DNA from: DAOTYX01 sp034434635
Lineage (GTDB): Bacteria; Chloroflexota; Anaerolineae; B4-G1; DUEL01
Direction: 5' to 3'
Length of the DNA: 23,407 nucleotides
Assembly (NCBI GenBank): GCA_034434635.1
Contig: DAOTYX010000053.1
Coordinates: 1 to 23,407, forward strand
Under the pieces are notes generated by a model that was not told where the DNA came from, ran no database searches, and saw only the letters and a list, made by a program, of their open reading frames with translations. The translations under genes were made by a program, and so were the position numbers. Numbering within the stretch: the stretch's first letter is position 1; each line of letters starts with the position of its first letter. Positions 1 to 7,106 of the stretch are shown one piece after another.

Positions 1-99
1 GCCGTGACGAAGGTGATCGAGGAAGGTGGAGAGGTGGAGGTGGTGGACAACCACCCATTGTTGGAGAAGGCCGGAATCGGGGCGTTGCTGCGCTACTGA
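1..99 (+). CDS. C-terminal fragment of an unidentified protein
   Basis: Frame 1 is open from the window edge to a TGA at 97-99 and gives 32 residues ending in a charged, valine- and glutamate-rich stretch followed by LLEKAGIGALLRY. The frame shows the GC-rich third-position bias of the neighbouring genes, which supports it as coding. I do not recognise the family from so short a tail. It runs convergently towards the - strand operon that ends at 299, with the hairpins at 118-139 and 232-265 between them. Confidence 0.6.
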   Translation, partial: AVTKVIEEGGEVEVVDNHPLLEKAGIGALLRY

Positions 100-117
100 T
101 CCGAAAAACCACGTACC

Positions 118-139
118 GGGCGGCATCGGGATGCCGCCC
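118..139. repeat. Short palindromic repeat, GGGCGGCAT-CGGG-ATGCCGCCC
   Basis: A perfect 9-bp stem (118-126 with 131-139) closes a CGGG tetraloop, 19 bases after the stop of the upstream + strand gene. There is no T-tract, so it is a poor intrinsic terminator. The same core, GGCAT-NGGG-ATGCC, recurs in both 55-bp repeats at 13406-13537, and a weaker version occurs at 9109-9129. This suggests a dispersed family of small intergenic hairpins. Confidence 0.6.
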
Positions 140-170
140 CTGGCTACCTGACAGTTTCCCCCTGAGGGGT

Positions 171-222
171 CATTGCGAGAGCGCGAAGCGCCCGAAGCAA
201 TCTCCAAAATGGCTTGTGGAGA
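171..222. repeat. Dispersed-type intergenic repeat, CATTGCGAG...GAAGCAATCTCC
   Basis: The segment carries the arms CATTGCG (171-177) and a matching GCAAT near 197-201 around a GCGCGAAGCGC centre, followed by a second small dyad, TCTCCA (201-206) with TGGAGA (217-222). From general knowledge, sequences of this form occur as dispersed intergenic repeats in many environmental bacterial genomes. No second copy is in this window. No coding frame is evident. Confidence 0.45.
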
Positions 223-231
223 TCCGGCGTC

Positions 232-268
232 ATCCTCCCGCAGGTTTTAGGACCTGCGGGAGGATTTT
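232..268. terminator. Strong hairpin, probable bidirectional terminator between convergent genes
   Basis: A perfect 14-bp stem (232-245 with 252-265) encloses the 6-base loop TTTAGG. On the + strand it is followed by a short T run (265-268). It sits 33 bases past the stop of the - strand operon ending at 299 and about 130 bases past the + strand stop at 99. The T-tract is short, and absent on the - strand side, so termination is inferred from position and stem strength. Confidence 0.6.
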
Positions 269-298
269 CGTCACCACGCAGACCGTGGAGGTCTGTTA

Positions 299-1468
299 CT
301 ACAGCCCGTAGCGCGCCACGGCCTGGTCGAGGATCATGTTGACCAGTTCAGCATGGCCGATCCCCGCCGCCGCCGCCTCGATGACCAGGTCGCTGATGCC
401 CGGCGAGAGGCCTGGCAGCGGGTTGACCTCCAGGATGTAGGGCTGGCCGTCGGCCTCATCCAGCCGGAAGTCCACCCGCGCCACATCCAGGCAGCCGGTG
501 ACGCGGAACGTCGCCGCAGCCAGCCAGTTCAGTTCCTCCGTCAGTTCTGCACTGATGGGTGCAGGGCAGATGTAGTTCAGCCGGTCGGCCAGTTCCACTT
601 TGGCGTGATGGGTGTACACTCCACCCTCAGCCTCGTTGTAGATGCCCAGGTCGATTTCCAGCGGCGGCAGGAAGCGCAGGCCGCGCTGAACGCGCGGCGC
701 GTCCTCGTCCTCGGGCACCCGCCAGGCCACCGGCGGAGTCAGGTTGCCCACCATCCCCACTGTCAGTTCGCGGCCTGAGATGTACCGCTCCACCAGCGCC
801 GGCTCGTGGTACGCCTCAAGGATGGAGCGCAGTTGAGCCCGCAGTTCTGCCTCGTCATGGACGATGGACTGCGCAGTGATGCCCATCCCTGTGCCCTGCC
901 GGCTGGGCTTGACGAACATCGGGAAGGTGAGCGTGGGGTCCAACGGCTCGTCCGCACGCTCGAACACCTGGAAGGGGGGGGTCGGCAGGCCGTGATAGGA
1001 GAGGATGCGCTTGGTCATGGGCTTATCGAGCGCCAGGGCCAGGGTGAGCACGCGCGAGCCGGTGTAGGGGATGCGCAGCATCTCCAGGATGGCCGGCACC
1101 TGCGCCTCACGGCTGTCGCCGAAATGGCCCTCGCAGATGTTGAAACAGATGTCGGGCCGCACCTCACGCAGCCGGTCGTACAGAGTCACGTCCCCTTCCA
1201 GGAAGGTGACGCGATGCCCCCCCTGGCGCAGCCCGTCGGCGATGGCTTCGATCGTGCTCTCGGAATCCAGGTCCACCCAGTAGTCTTCAGGGATTCCAGG
1301 AATCGCCGGGGCGTTCTTCTTGAGGTTCGCCAGAAGGGCGACGTGCAGGGAACGGCGTGGGCGGCCACCATGCCGCTGAGGTGCGCCGGCGGAGGAAGCC
1401 GGCTGACCAGATGGGGGAGGTTCTTCTTCGGTCAAAGGCTCAACAGGATCCGTGACTATTTCGTCCAT
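299..1468 (-). CDS. D-alanine-D-alanine ligase-like ATP-grasp enzyme
   Basis: A 389-residue ATP-grasp protein related to D-Ala-D-Ala ligase, which joins a carboxylate to an amine via an acyl-phosphate. Residues 1-40 are a Pro/Glu/Ala-rich, probably disordered extension. The fold begins at about 41 (LHVALLANL). Visible motifs are EGHFGDSREAQVPA (113-126), LDKPMTK (147-153), MFVKPSRQGTGMG (184-196) with the ATP-binding Lys187, LVERYISGRELTVG (225-238), and the Mg site ARVDFR (330-335) and ILEVNPLPGLSP (345-356). Typical Ddl enzymes have GSSxG and NT-LPG at the corresponding places; here these are GTGMG and NP-LPG, so the substrate may differ. GGAG lies 2 bases before the ATG, which is close. 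It is the last gene of the creatininase-mttB operon, 45 bases after mttB. Cytoplasmic. Alternatives are a true Ddl or a peptide/lactate ligase. Confidence 0.8.
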   Translation of the reverse strand: MDEIVTDPVEPLTEEEPPPSGQPASSAGAPQRHGGRPRRSLHVALLANLKKNAPAIPGIPEDYWVDLDSESTIEAIADGLRQGGHRVTFLEGDVTLYDRLREVRPDICFNICEGHFGDSREAQVPAILEMLRIPYTGSRVLTLALALDKPMTKRILSYHGLPTPPFQVFERADEPLDPTLTFPMFVKPSRQGTGMGITAQSIVHDEAELRAQLRSILEAYHEPALVERYISGRELTVGMVGNLTPPVAWRVPEDEDAPRVQRGLRFLPPLEIDLGIYNEAEGGVYTHHAKVELADRLNYICPAPISAELTEELNWLAAATFRVTGCLDVARVDFRLDEADGQPYILEVNPLPGLSPGISDLVIEAAAAGIGHAELVNMILDQAVARYGL

Positions 1469-1481
1469 CGCTCCTTTTCAC

Positions 1482-1521
1482 TCTCCGTATCTCCATACTT
1501 TCGCGTCTCCACGTCACCGTG
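1482..1521. repeat. Degenerate 8-bp tandem repeat filling the mttB/ddl-like junction
   Basis: About five octamers follow each other: TCTCCGTA, TCTCCATA, CTTTCGCG, TCTCCACG and TCACCGTG. Three keep TCTCC, and the last runs into the stop end of the mttB-like gene. The array occupies most of the 45-bp gap between two genes of the same operon. The period is weak, so this could be compositional. Confidence 0.4.
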
Positions 1522-2914
1522 GCTCCGCGCCTGCAAGCAGATCATCCAACGCCCGCTCCTGCACTTCCGTCAGCGGCGGGACCTCATGCCCGGCCAGAAT
1601 GCGCGTCGCCTCGGCCTGCGACCACTCAGCCATCCCGTCCCGCCCAGCAGCAAACCACTCCTCCCAGGTACGCCGGTCGGCCAGGCGCGGGTAGAGCAGT
1701 TCGCCACTGCGCAGGTAGCGCACGGTGTGCTTCTGGCCGAGGAAGTTCCCGGCCCCATCCATCGCCGCAGCGATGACCGGAAGGGCCAGGGCGTCCTCAT
1801 CCACCACGAAGCCCCGCCGTATGCGGCGGACGCCCGCGGCGATCTCGCTGTCGCAGACCATCTGGGCGAAGGAGCCGGCGACGCCCGCAGCCATCTCGCC
1901 GATGCCGGAGAGTTCGTCCGCTCCGGCCAGGGCGGGGACAAGCGCGTTGCAGGTCCGCTCGTAGCCGTTCTGCAGGTTGAGGCCGTGGCTGTTGGTAGAA
2001 AAGCCGTAGACGTTGACCGGCAGGCCGTACCGATGGGCGATCTGCACCGTCGCCGCCGAGGCCAGGCCCAGTTCCACCCCACCCCACACCGACAGCCCGC
2101 TGCGCGGCTCCATCATCGCCAGACGGCCGCAGTAGAGCATCGGCAGGCCAGGGCGCACCCGTTGAGCCAGCACCACCGCCGCCAGCACCTCGGCATTCTG
2201 CTGCGCCAGCGCCCCGGCCAGCGACATCGGCGCCGTGGCGCCAGCGGTGGGACAGGGCAGCGGCCCCAGCGGGATGTTCAGACGGGCGGCTTCCATAATG
2301 GACTCCGCCACATCGTCGGGGAAGTTGAGCGGGCTGACGGGGGAGATGCCCAGGCTGAGCACCTCACCGGGCGGACCGATGACGGCAGCCATCTCCGCCA
2401 CCAGGCGCACCTCAGCCGCCGTCTGCACCCCAGGGCCGGCAACCGGCTTGACGGTATGCGGCAGGGTGTGACGGTACATTGCCAGCGACATCAGCGGACC
2501 GGGCACATCCTGAGGGGTGAAGAAAGGCGTGATCGTGGTCGCCCCGTCCAGGGCATCGAGCAGGCGGGCGGCGTCACGCACGTCCTGCACTGTGGCCGGA
2601 CGACGCTGGCCAGTGGGCGGGTCGTAGACGTCGCGAGCGCCGCCCAGGTTGTGCCAGTGCAGTGAGCCGTCACCCAGCACCGCCACCCTCTCCCGCCCGC
2701 GCAGGGTCACCTGCCGCGGGCAGAGCGCCACCGTCCGCTCCACCAAGTCGGGCGGCAGGAGGACGCGGTTGCCGTGCACCGTCGCGCCCGCGCCCGTGAG
2801 CACCTCGCGCGCCTGAGGCTGCGTCAACACCACGCCGATCTCCCCCAGGATGCGCAGCGTGGCCTGGTGGATAGCCTCGACCTCCTCGTCGGTGAGCACA
2901 GAGAGGCGGATCAT
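1514..2914 (-). CDS. MttB-family (trimethylamine methyltransferase-like) protein, non-pyrrolysine
   Basis: A 466-residue protein of the MttB superfamily, in which members move a methyl group from a quaternary or tertiary amine to a corrinoid protein. Recognisable stretches are LTDEEVEAIHQATLRILGEIG (7-27), the HNLGG region (88-92), PCPTAGATAPMSLAGALAQQ (220-239) and FSTNSHGLNLQNGYER (305-320). The frame has no internal amber codon, so it belongs to the glycine-betaine-type branch that lacks pyrrolysine. No cognate corrinoid protein or MtbA-like gene is in the window. Its ATG overlaps the creatininase stop (ATGA, 2911-2914), implying translational coupling and joint function. The substrate cannot be read from sequence; N-methylated amino acids or betaines are the reasonable guess. 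Confidence 0.85.
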   Translation of the reverse strand: MIRLSVLTDEEVEAIHQATLRILGEIGVVLTQPQAREVLTGAGATVHGNRVLLPPDLVERTVALCPRQVTLRGRERVAVLGDGSLHWHNLGGARDVYDPPTGQRRPATVQDVRDAARLLDALDGATTITPFFTPQDVPGPLMSLAMYRHTLPHTVKPVAGPGVQTAAEVRLVAEMAAVIGPPGEVLSLGISPVSPLNFPDDVAESIMEAARLNIPLGPLPCPTAGATAPMSLAGALAQQNAEVLAAVVLAQRVRPGLPMLYCGRLAMMEPRSGLSVWGGVELGLASAATVQIAHRYGLPVNVYGFSTNSHGLNLQNGYERTCNALVPALAGADELSGIGEMAAGVAGSFAQMVCDSEIAAGVRRIRRGFVVDEDALALPVIAAAMDGAGNFLGQKHTVRYLRSGELLYPRLADRRTWEEWFAAGRDGMAEWSQAEATRILAGHEVPPLTEVQERALDDLLAGAEPR

Positions 2915-3744
2915 GCAGTTCCCTGCGCCTCACGCCCGTGATGATCCCGCCGTGGACGGAGCGGGAGGGTGCGAAACTCACGCACCAGGCGGATGAAGTT
3001 CTCCACCGTGGTCTCGAACAGCGCGCGGCCAAACTCGGCTGTGGCGACCGTGGGATCGCCGCAGACGCCGCTCTCGCTCATCCGCGACCACCAGTCCTGC
3101 CAGGAGAGCACGCTTGGGGCGGGATGGTCCCAGTTGAAGTACTCCAGGGTGATCTGGCCGATCTCCTTCACTGCCTTGTCCATCTGCACCAGGTCGGGCC
3201 GCAGGTGGAGCATCATCGCCGTCTCGTACTCGCAGGCGTGGGCGACGCCGCCGGGGCCTGAGCGACGCCCCCGCGAGAAGGCAGGTTCCGCCAGGGTGGG
3301 GTCAATGGCTGCATTGGGGCTCATCGCCGCACAGACCGCGCCTGTCTCCAGCACCACCTTCCGCGCGGCCAGGTCGGCCACCGGAGCGTTGGAGCCGTGG
3401 CCGTTGACGATGAGGATGTGGGTGAAGCCGTGGCGCGCCGGGCTGCCGGCGACGTCGGCGACCAGCGCCAGCAGGGTCTGCATATCCACCGAAACCGTGC
3501 CGGGGAAGTCCATGTGGTGCTCGTCCAACCCATAGGCCAGGAGCGGCATCACCAGCATCTCTTCCGGGGCGCGGCGGGCGGCCTCCAGGCAGATCGCTTC
3601 GACGATGACGTTGTCAGTGTTGATGGGCAGGTGCGGCCCGTGGTCCTCGACGGTGCCGAAGGGCAGCAGCACCACTGGCTGGCGGGCGATCGCCGCGCGC
3701 GTCTCGGGCCAGGTCAGTTCATCATAACGGTATTTCACGGGCAC
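2911..3744 (-). CDS. Creatininase-family metal-dependent amidohydrolase
   Basis: Members hydrolyse cyclic or linear amides with a dinuclear metal centre (creatininase, FAPy deformylase, MftE peptidase). Counting from the proposed start, the metal ligands are in FGTVEDHGPHLPINTDN (Glu33, His35, Asp44), NGHGSN (114-119) and HACEYETAM (around 169-177). NGHGSN is closer to the MftE/deformylase branch than to true creatininase. I choose GTG at 3742-3744 because GGAG lies 5 bases upstream (3750-3753) and MPVKYRYDELTWPE is a normal family N-terminus; this gives 277 residues. An ATG at 3825 is in frame, but its added 27 residues are translated from a tandem repeat. It is the first gene of the unit driven by the promoter at 3896-3923. 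Confidence 0.85.
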   Translation of the reverse strand: MPVKYRYDELTWPETRAAIARQPVVLLPFGTVEDHGPHLPINTDNVIVEAICLEAARRAPEEMLVMPLLAYGLDEHHMDFPGTVSVDMQTLLALVADVAGSPARHGFTHILIVNGHGSNAPVADLAARKVVLETGAVCAAMSPNAAIDPTLAEPAFSRGRRSGPGGVAHACEYETAMMLHLRPDLVQMDKAVKEIGQITLEYFNWDHPAPSVLSWQDWWSRMSESGVCGDPTVATAEFGRALFETTVENFIRLVREFRTLPLRPRRDHHGREAQGTA

Positions 3745-3770
3745 AGTCGCTCCGATTGGCGGTTTGGTGG

Positions 3771-3837
3771 GTTCCGGGCTGCGGGCTGCGGGTTTCGGTG
3801 TCGGGTTGCAGGTTGCAGGTTTCAAGTTTCAGGTTTC
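3771..3837. repeat. Degenerate heptanucleotide tandem repeat in the creatininase leader
   Basis: On the + strand about ten 7-base units follow one another: GGGCTGC twice, GGGTTTC, a 6-base unit, GGGTTGC, AGGTTGC, AGGTTTC, AAGTTTC, AGGTTTC and a partial unit. The array lies in the 5' leader of the creatininase transcript between the promoter and the GTG start. Read on the - strand it stays open and mimics an N-terminal extension rich in Pro, Ala and Thr. Confidence 0.65.
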
Positions 3838-3895
3838 AGGGCGTGGTCGGTCGTCGAAAGTTGGAGCCGGGTGGCGTTTGTGACTGATGGGGCAC

Positions 3896-3923
3896 ATTAT
3901 AACACCGATTGGGAGGTTGACAA
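3896..3923 (-). promoter_or_regulatory. Sigma-70-type promoter for the creatininase-mttB-ddl-like unit
   Basis: Read on the - strand, TTGTCA (3918-3923) and a perfect TATAAT (3896-3901) are separated by 16 bp. A transcript starting near 3889 would have a leader of about 145 bases containing the heptamer array. Together with the hairpin at 3964-3983 this separates two transcription units on the same strand. Confidence 0.65.
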
Positions 3924-3963
3924 CGACCCCGCCGGTGAGTCCTGGCGGCTAATGTGGACGGCA

Positions 3964-3983
3964 AAGCCCGCCTGCGCGGGCTT
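3964..3983 (-). terminator. Terminator-like hairpin after the racemase gene
   Basis: A perfect 8-bp stem, AAGCCCGC with GCGGGCTT, closes a 4-base loop about 40 bases past the racemase stop. On the - strand it ends in CTTTGCC, a short U-rich tail. It is a plausible, moderately weak intrinsic terminator ending the opp-GNAT-racemase operon just before the next promoter. Confidence 0.55.
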
Positions 3984-4022
3984 GTTGGAGGTCGCCACAG
4001 GGAGGCCTGGCTCTGGCAAGGA

Positions 4023-5126
4023 TCAGAAGGCCTCGCGCCGCACGGTGACGCGGTCAAGAAAGGGCCGGTCCACCTCGACGCCGATGCCCGGTCCCTGCGG
4101 CACATCTATCGTGCCGTCCGGATTCAGGCGGAAGGGGGGCTCGACCACATCGCGAGTGAAATACCGGTCGCTGGCGGAGACATCGCCGGGCAGGGTGTAG
4201 CCAGGCAGGCTGGCGATGGCGACGTTGTGCGCCCGCCCCACGCCGGTCTCCAGCAGCCCGCCGCACCAGACCGGCGCGCCGCGCTCGCGGCACAGGTCGT
4301 GGATGCGCCGCGCCTGCGCCAGCCCCCCCACCCGTCCGGGCTTGATGTTGATGATGCGACAACTCCCCATCTCCAGCGCCGCCCGGGCGTGAGCGGGAGT
4401 GTGGATGGACTCGTCCAGGCAGAGCGGAGTGCGCAGACGGGGCTGGAGGAGGCTGTGCTCGTAGATGTCGTCGTAGGCCAGCGGCTGTTCGATCATCAGC
4501 AGGCCGAACTCGTCCAGCGCCGCCAGGTGGTCAGCATCGGCCAGGGTATAGGCAGAGTTGGCATCCACCATCAGCGGCACCGTCGGCCAGCGGGCGCGCA
4601 GCGCGCGGACCACATCCACATCCCACCCTGGCTTGATCTTGACCTTGATGCGGCGGTAACCCTGGGCCAGGTACCCCTCCACCTGAGCCAGCAGTTCGTC
4701 CAGGGTGTCCTGAATGCCCACACTGACGCCGCTCTCGATCCGTGGGCGGACGCCGCCCAGCAGTTGCGCCACGGAGAGCCCCTTCTGACGCGCCTCGATG
4801 TCCCACAACGCCTGCTCCAGCCCGGTCTTGGCCATCTGATGCCCGCGGACAGGGGCCATACGCGCGAAAGCCTCCGCAGCCGTCTCCAGCCGTTGCCCCA
4901 AGAGGAGCGGCACCAGGAAGTCCCGCTGGACGTGCCAGGCAGTCTCGACGGTCTCCGGAGAGTACCACGGCCCGTCCTCCACCGGCGACTCGCCCCAGCC
5001 CTCCACACCGTCGGCCCAGACCGTCACCAGGATGGTGTCCCGCCCGAAGGCGCGACCGAAACTGGTCTCGAAGTGGCGACAGAGCGGCAGTTGGACGTAA
5101 CGCAGTTCGATTCGTTCGATGTGCAT
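4023..5126 (-). CDS. Enolase-superfamily N-acylamino-acid racemase / o-succinylbenzoate synthase-like
   Basis: A 367-residue member of the muconate-lactonising subgroup, OSBS/NSAR family. The acid-base lysines are in IKVKIKPG (Lys161, Lys163) and NIKPGRVGG (Lys262). The Mg ligands are in MVDAN (Asp188), MIEQPL (Glu213) and CLDESI (Asp238). GLLETGVGRAHN (290-301) is typical of NSAR/OSBS. No menaquinone gene is nearby, and a COG3375-type GNAT lies immediately upstream. This favours N-succinylamino-acid racemase, which interconverts N-acyl D- and L-amino acids. MHIERIELRYVQLP is the normal family N-terminus, but no SD precedes the ATG because a CAGACCA repeat abuts it. It is the last gene of the opp operon, 92 bases after GNAT. 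OSBS activity is often retained in this family and cannot be excluded. Confidence 0.85.
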   Translation of the reverse strand: MHIERIELRYVQLPLCRHFETSFGRAFGRDTILVTVWADGVEGWGESPVEDGPWYSPETVETAWHVQRDFLVPLLLGQRLETAAEAFARMAPVRGHQMAKTGLEQALWDIEARQKGLSVAQLLGGVRPRIESGVSVGIQDTLDELLAQVEGYLAQGYRRIKVKIKPGWDVDVVRALRARWPTVPLMVDANSAYTLADADHLAALDEFGLLMIEQPLAYDDIYEHSLLQPRLRTPLCLDESIHTPAHARAALEMGSCRIINIKPGRVGGLAQARRIHDLCRERGAPVWCGGLLETGVGRAHNVAIASLPGYTLPGDVSASDRYFTRDVVEPPFRLNPDGTIDVPQGPGIGVEVDRPFLDRVTVRREAF

Positions 5127-5133
5127 TGGACAT

Positions 5134-5161
5134 CAGACCACAGACCACAGACCACAGACTG
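5134..5161. repeat. Perfect heptamer tandem repeat (CAGACCA) at the racemase start
   Basis: Three exact CAGACCA units (5134-5154) and a fourth partial one (5155-5161) lie 7 bases upstream of the racemase ATG on the transcribed side. The array occupies the place where the ribosome-binding site would be. It fits the short tandemly repeated repetitive type of heptamer array and resembles in period, but not sequence, the array at 3771-3837. Confidence 0.75.
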
Positions 5162-5218
5162 CAGACGACGCGGCGCGAAGGGCGCAACCCCTGATCACAC
5201 CCAACCCGTGAACTTTGC

Positions 5219-6115
5219 TCACCCTGACGCCTGGCGGGGGTCTGCGATGCCCGACCGGAGCACATAGTAGACGCGGCGGAGGCCCGCCATCTCCGCATGC
5301 ACCACATCGCAGGCGGTGTAACCGGCAGCGAAGGCAGCCTCACAGGCGGCGCGCACGCTCAACCGCCAGGCCAGCGCCAGTTCGGGCGCGGCGGCCTTGA
5401 TCGCCTGAATGCGGGCAGGAACCTCCACCAGCACCTGCTCACCGGCCGGAGGGATGGGGTCGGATGGCTCGACCCAGCCATCAGCGCGGGGGCGCCCGGC
5501 ATTGAGGATGACCGCGCCTTCGCTCAGGAGCGCTTCCAGACGCGGCGGCAGCCAGCCCTGCTCCAGCCGCACGCGCACCCGCTCGCTCGCCACCCACCAG
5601 GCCACCTCGAAGCGGTCGGTGGGCAGGCCGGCGTTGATCCCCTCCGTCATCTCGCCGTAGAGGTCGCGCAGGTAGCAGCGACAGAGCGCGCCCAGTTTTC
5701 CCAGATTGAGCGTCCCGTTCCCCGCCTCCAACGGGTCGAAGGTCCAGGTGACCAGTTCCAGCCCCTGGCGCAGCACCCACTCCCGCTGCGCGCACTTGAG
5801 ACGGTACCCCACGCCACGCCCCTGCCACTGGGGATGCACGCCCATCGAGTGGGAACAGTGCTCCAGGTGGGCATCAGCAACGAGGGGATTGTCGGATGCG
5901 GTCGTGCCAGGGAAACCGAACAGGAAGCCGATCAACTGACCGGTGGGATCGAAGGCGCCGAGCACCAGCCCCCCGTGACGTTGCGCCGTGATCAGCACAT
6001 GCGCCGGGATGACCTCCACGGGGTCGGCCTGCCAGACGGCGACCTGCAGGTCCTCGCAGGCCTGGTAATGGTCGGGGGTGGACAATGGCAGGATGGTGAA
6101 GAGGTCCATGCTCAT
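5219..6115 (-). CDS. GNAT acyltransferase (COG3375-like), probable amino-acid N-acyltransferase
   Basis: A GNAT-fold acyltransferase of about 298 residues, longer than typical acetyltransferases. Counting from the chosen ATG at 6113-6115, the acyl-CoA loop is QGRGVG (98-103). It is followed by WTFDPL (124-129), NLGKLGA and PTDRF (165-169), a set characteristic of the COG3375 group often encoded beside NSAR-like racemases. In that pathway the enzyme N-succinylates D-amino acids before racemisation. An in-frame ATG at 6160 would overlap the end of oppF by 35 bases, and its extra 15 residues do not fit the family N-terminus. The chosen start leaves a 10-base gap but has only a weak SD; the ATG at 6107-6109 is an alternative. 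Substrate and acyl donor are inferred from context. Confidence 0.8.
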   Translation of the reverse strand: MSMDLFTILPLSTPDHYQACEDLQVAVWQADPVEVIPAHVLITAQRHGGLVLGAFDPTGQLIGFLFGFPGTTASDNPLVADAHLEHCSHSMGVHPQWQGRGVGYRLKCAQREWVLRQGLELVTWTFDPLEAGNGTLNLGKLGALCRCYLRDLYGEMTEGINAGLPTDRFEVAWWVASERVRVRLEQGWLPPRLEALLSEGAVILNAGRPRADGWVEPSDPIPPAGEQVLVEVPARIQAIKAAAPELALAWRLSVRAACEAAFAAGYTACDVVHAEMAGLRRVYYVLRSGIADPRQASG

Positions 6116-6125
6116 CCGGCAAGGA

Positions 6126-7106
6126 TCAGATGAAGTGACAGGCAACAAAATGGTTGTCACCCGCGTCCCGCCACGCTGGCTCCTCCTCCGCGCAGCGGGA
6201 CTGCGCCTTCGGGCAGCGGGTGCGGAAACGACAGCCAGAGGGCGGGTTCACCGGACTGGGCACGTCTCCCTGCAGGATGATCCGCCTTCGTTGACGCTCT
6301 ACCTTCGGATCAGGCACCGGCACCGCGGAGAGGAGCGCCTGCGTGTACGGATGCAGGGGGTGGTCGTACAGGGCGTTCTTCTCCGCCAACTCCACCACCT
6401 TGCCCAGGTACATCACCGCCACCCGGTCGCAGATGTGGCGCACCATCGAGAGATCGTGAGCGATGAACAGGTACGTCAACCCCAACTGGTCCTGCAACTC
6501 CTCCAGCAGGTTGACCACCTGCGCCTGGATGGAGACATCCAGCGCGGCGATGGGCTCGTCGCAGATGATGAAGTCCGGGTTAGAAGCCAGCGCCCGGGCG
6601 ATGCCGATGCGCTGACGTTGCCCGCCGGAGAACTCGTGGGGCTGGCGGTTGATGAAGCGGGGATTGAGCCGCACCAGCCGCAATAACTCCTGCACCCGTT
6701 CCACCTGCTCTTTGCCAGAGGCCAGTTTGTGCACCCGCAGCGGCTCGCCGATGATGCGGAAGATGGTCATGCGCGGGTCGAGCGAGGCATAGGGGTCCTG
6801 GAAGATCATCTGCATGCGCTGGCGCATACGTCGCAGCGCCTCACCCTTGAGGGCACACAGGTCAACCCCGTCGAACAGCACCCGGCCCGCCGTGGGGCGG
6901 TAGAGTTGGATGATGGTGCGGCCGACCGTCGTCTTGCCGCAGCCGCTCTCCCCCACCAACCCCAGGGTCTCCCCGCGATGGATGTCAAAGGAGACCCCAT
7001 CTACCGCGTGAACCGCGCCGACCTGTCTCTGAATGACGATGCCCTGGGTGATCGGAAAGTACTTGGTCAGACCCTCGAGACGTACCAGCACGCGGTCCTC
7101 GTTCAT
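6126..7106 (-). CDS. oppF: Oligopeptide/dipeptide ABC transporter ATP-binding protein (OppF/DppF type)
   Basis: A 326-residue ATPase energising the peptide permease at the inner face of the membrane. It has Walker A GESGCGKTT (52-60), a Q-loop in MIFQDPYASLDPR, the ABC signature FSGGQRQRIGIARAL, Walker B FIICDEPIAALD and the H-loop IAHDLSMV. The C-terminus has the oligopeptide-ATPase extension with clustered cysteines (CRFRTRCPKAQSRC, then VACHF). The Ser-containing IQRQVGAVHAVDGVSF start region is typical of OppF rather than OppD. Its ATG overlaps the oppD stop (ATGA, 7103-7106), so the two ATPases are translationally coupled, consistent with an OppD-OppF heterodimer. Exact substrate class is not determined by this subunit. 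Confidence 0.93.
   Translation of the reverse strand: MNEDRVLVRLEGLTKYFPITQGIVIQRQVGAVHAVDGVSFDIHRGETLGLVGESGCGKTTVGRTIIQLYRPTAGRVLFDGVDLCALKGEALRRMRQRMQMIFQDPYASLDPRMTIFRIIGEPLRVHKLASGKEQVERVQELLRLVRLNPRFINRQPHEFSGGQRQRIGIARALASNPDFIICDEPIAALDVSIQAQVVNLLEELQDQLGLTYLFIAHDLSMVRHICDRVAVMYLGKVVELAEKNALYDHPLHPYTQALLSAVPVPDPKVERQRRRIILQGDVPSPVNPPSGCRFRTRCPKAQSRCAEEEPAWRDAGDNHFVACHFI

Noticed and set aside
806..2665. Long + strand open frame of about 619 codons opposite the ligase and mttB-like genes
   Set aside because: It is an antisense shadow caused by high GC; its product is Arg/His/Gln-rich low-complexity protein, while the opposite strand has clear families.
1514..2914. Pyrrolysine-containing MttB
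   Set aside because: No in-frame amber codon occurs; the gene runs full length on standard codons.
4023..5126. Dedicated menaquinone MenC
   Set aside because: No men genes are nearby and the GNAT neighbour points to the racemase role, although OSBS activity cannot be excluded.
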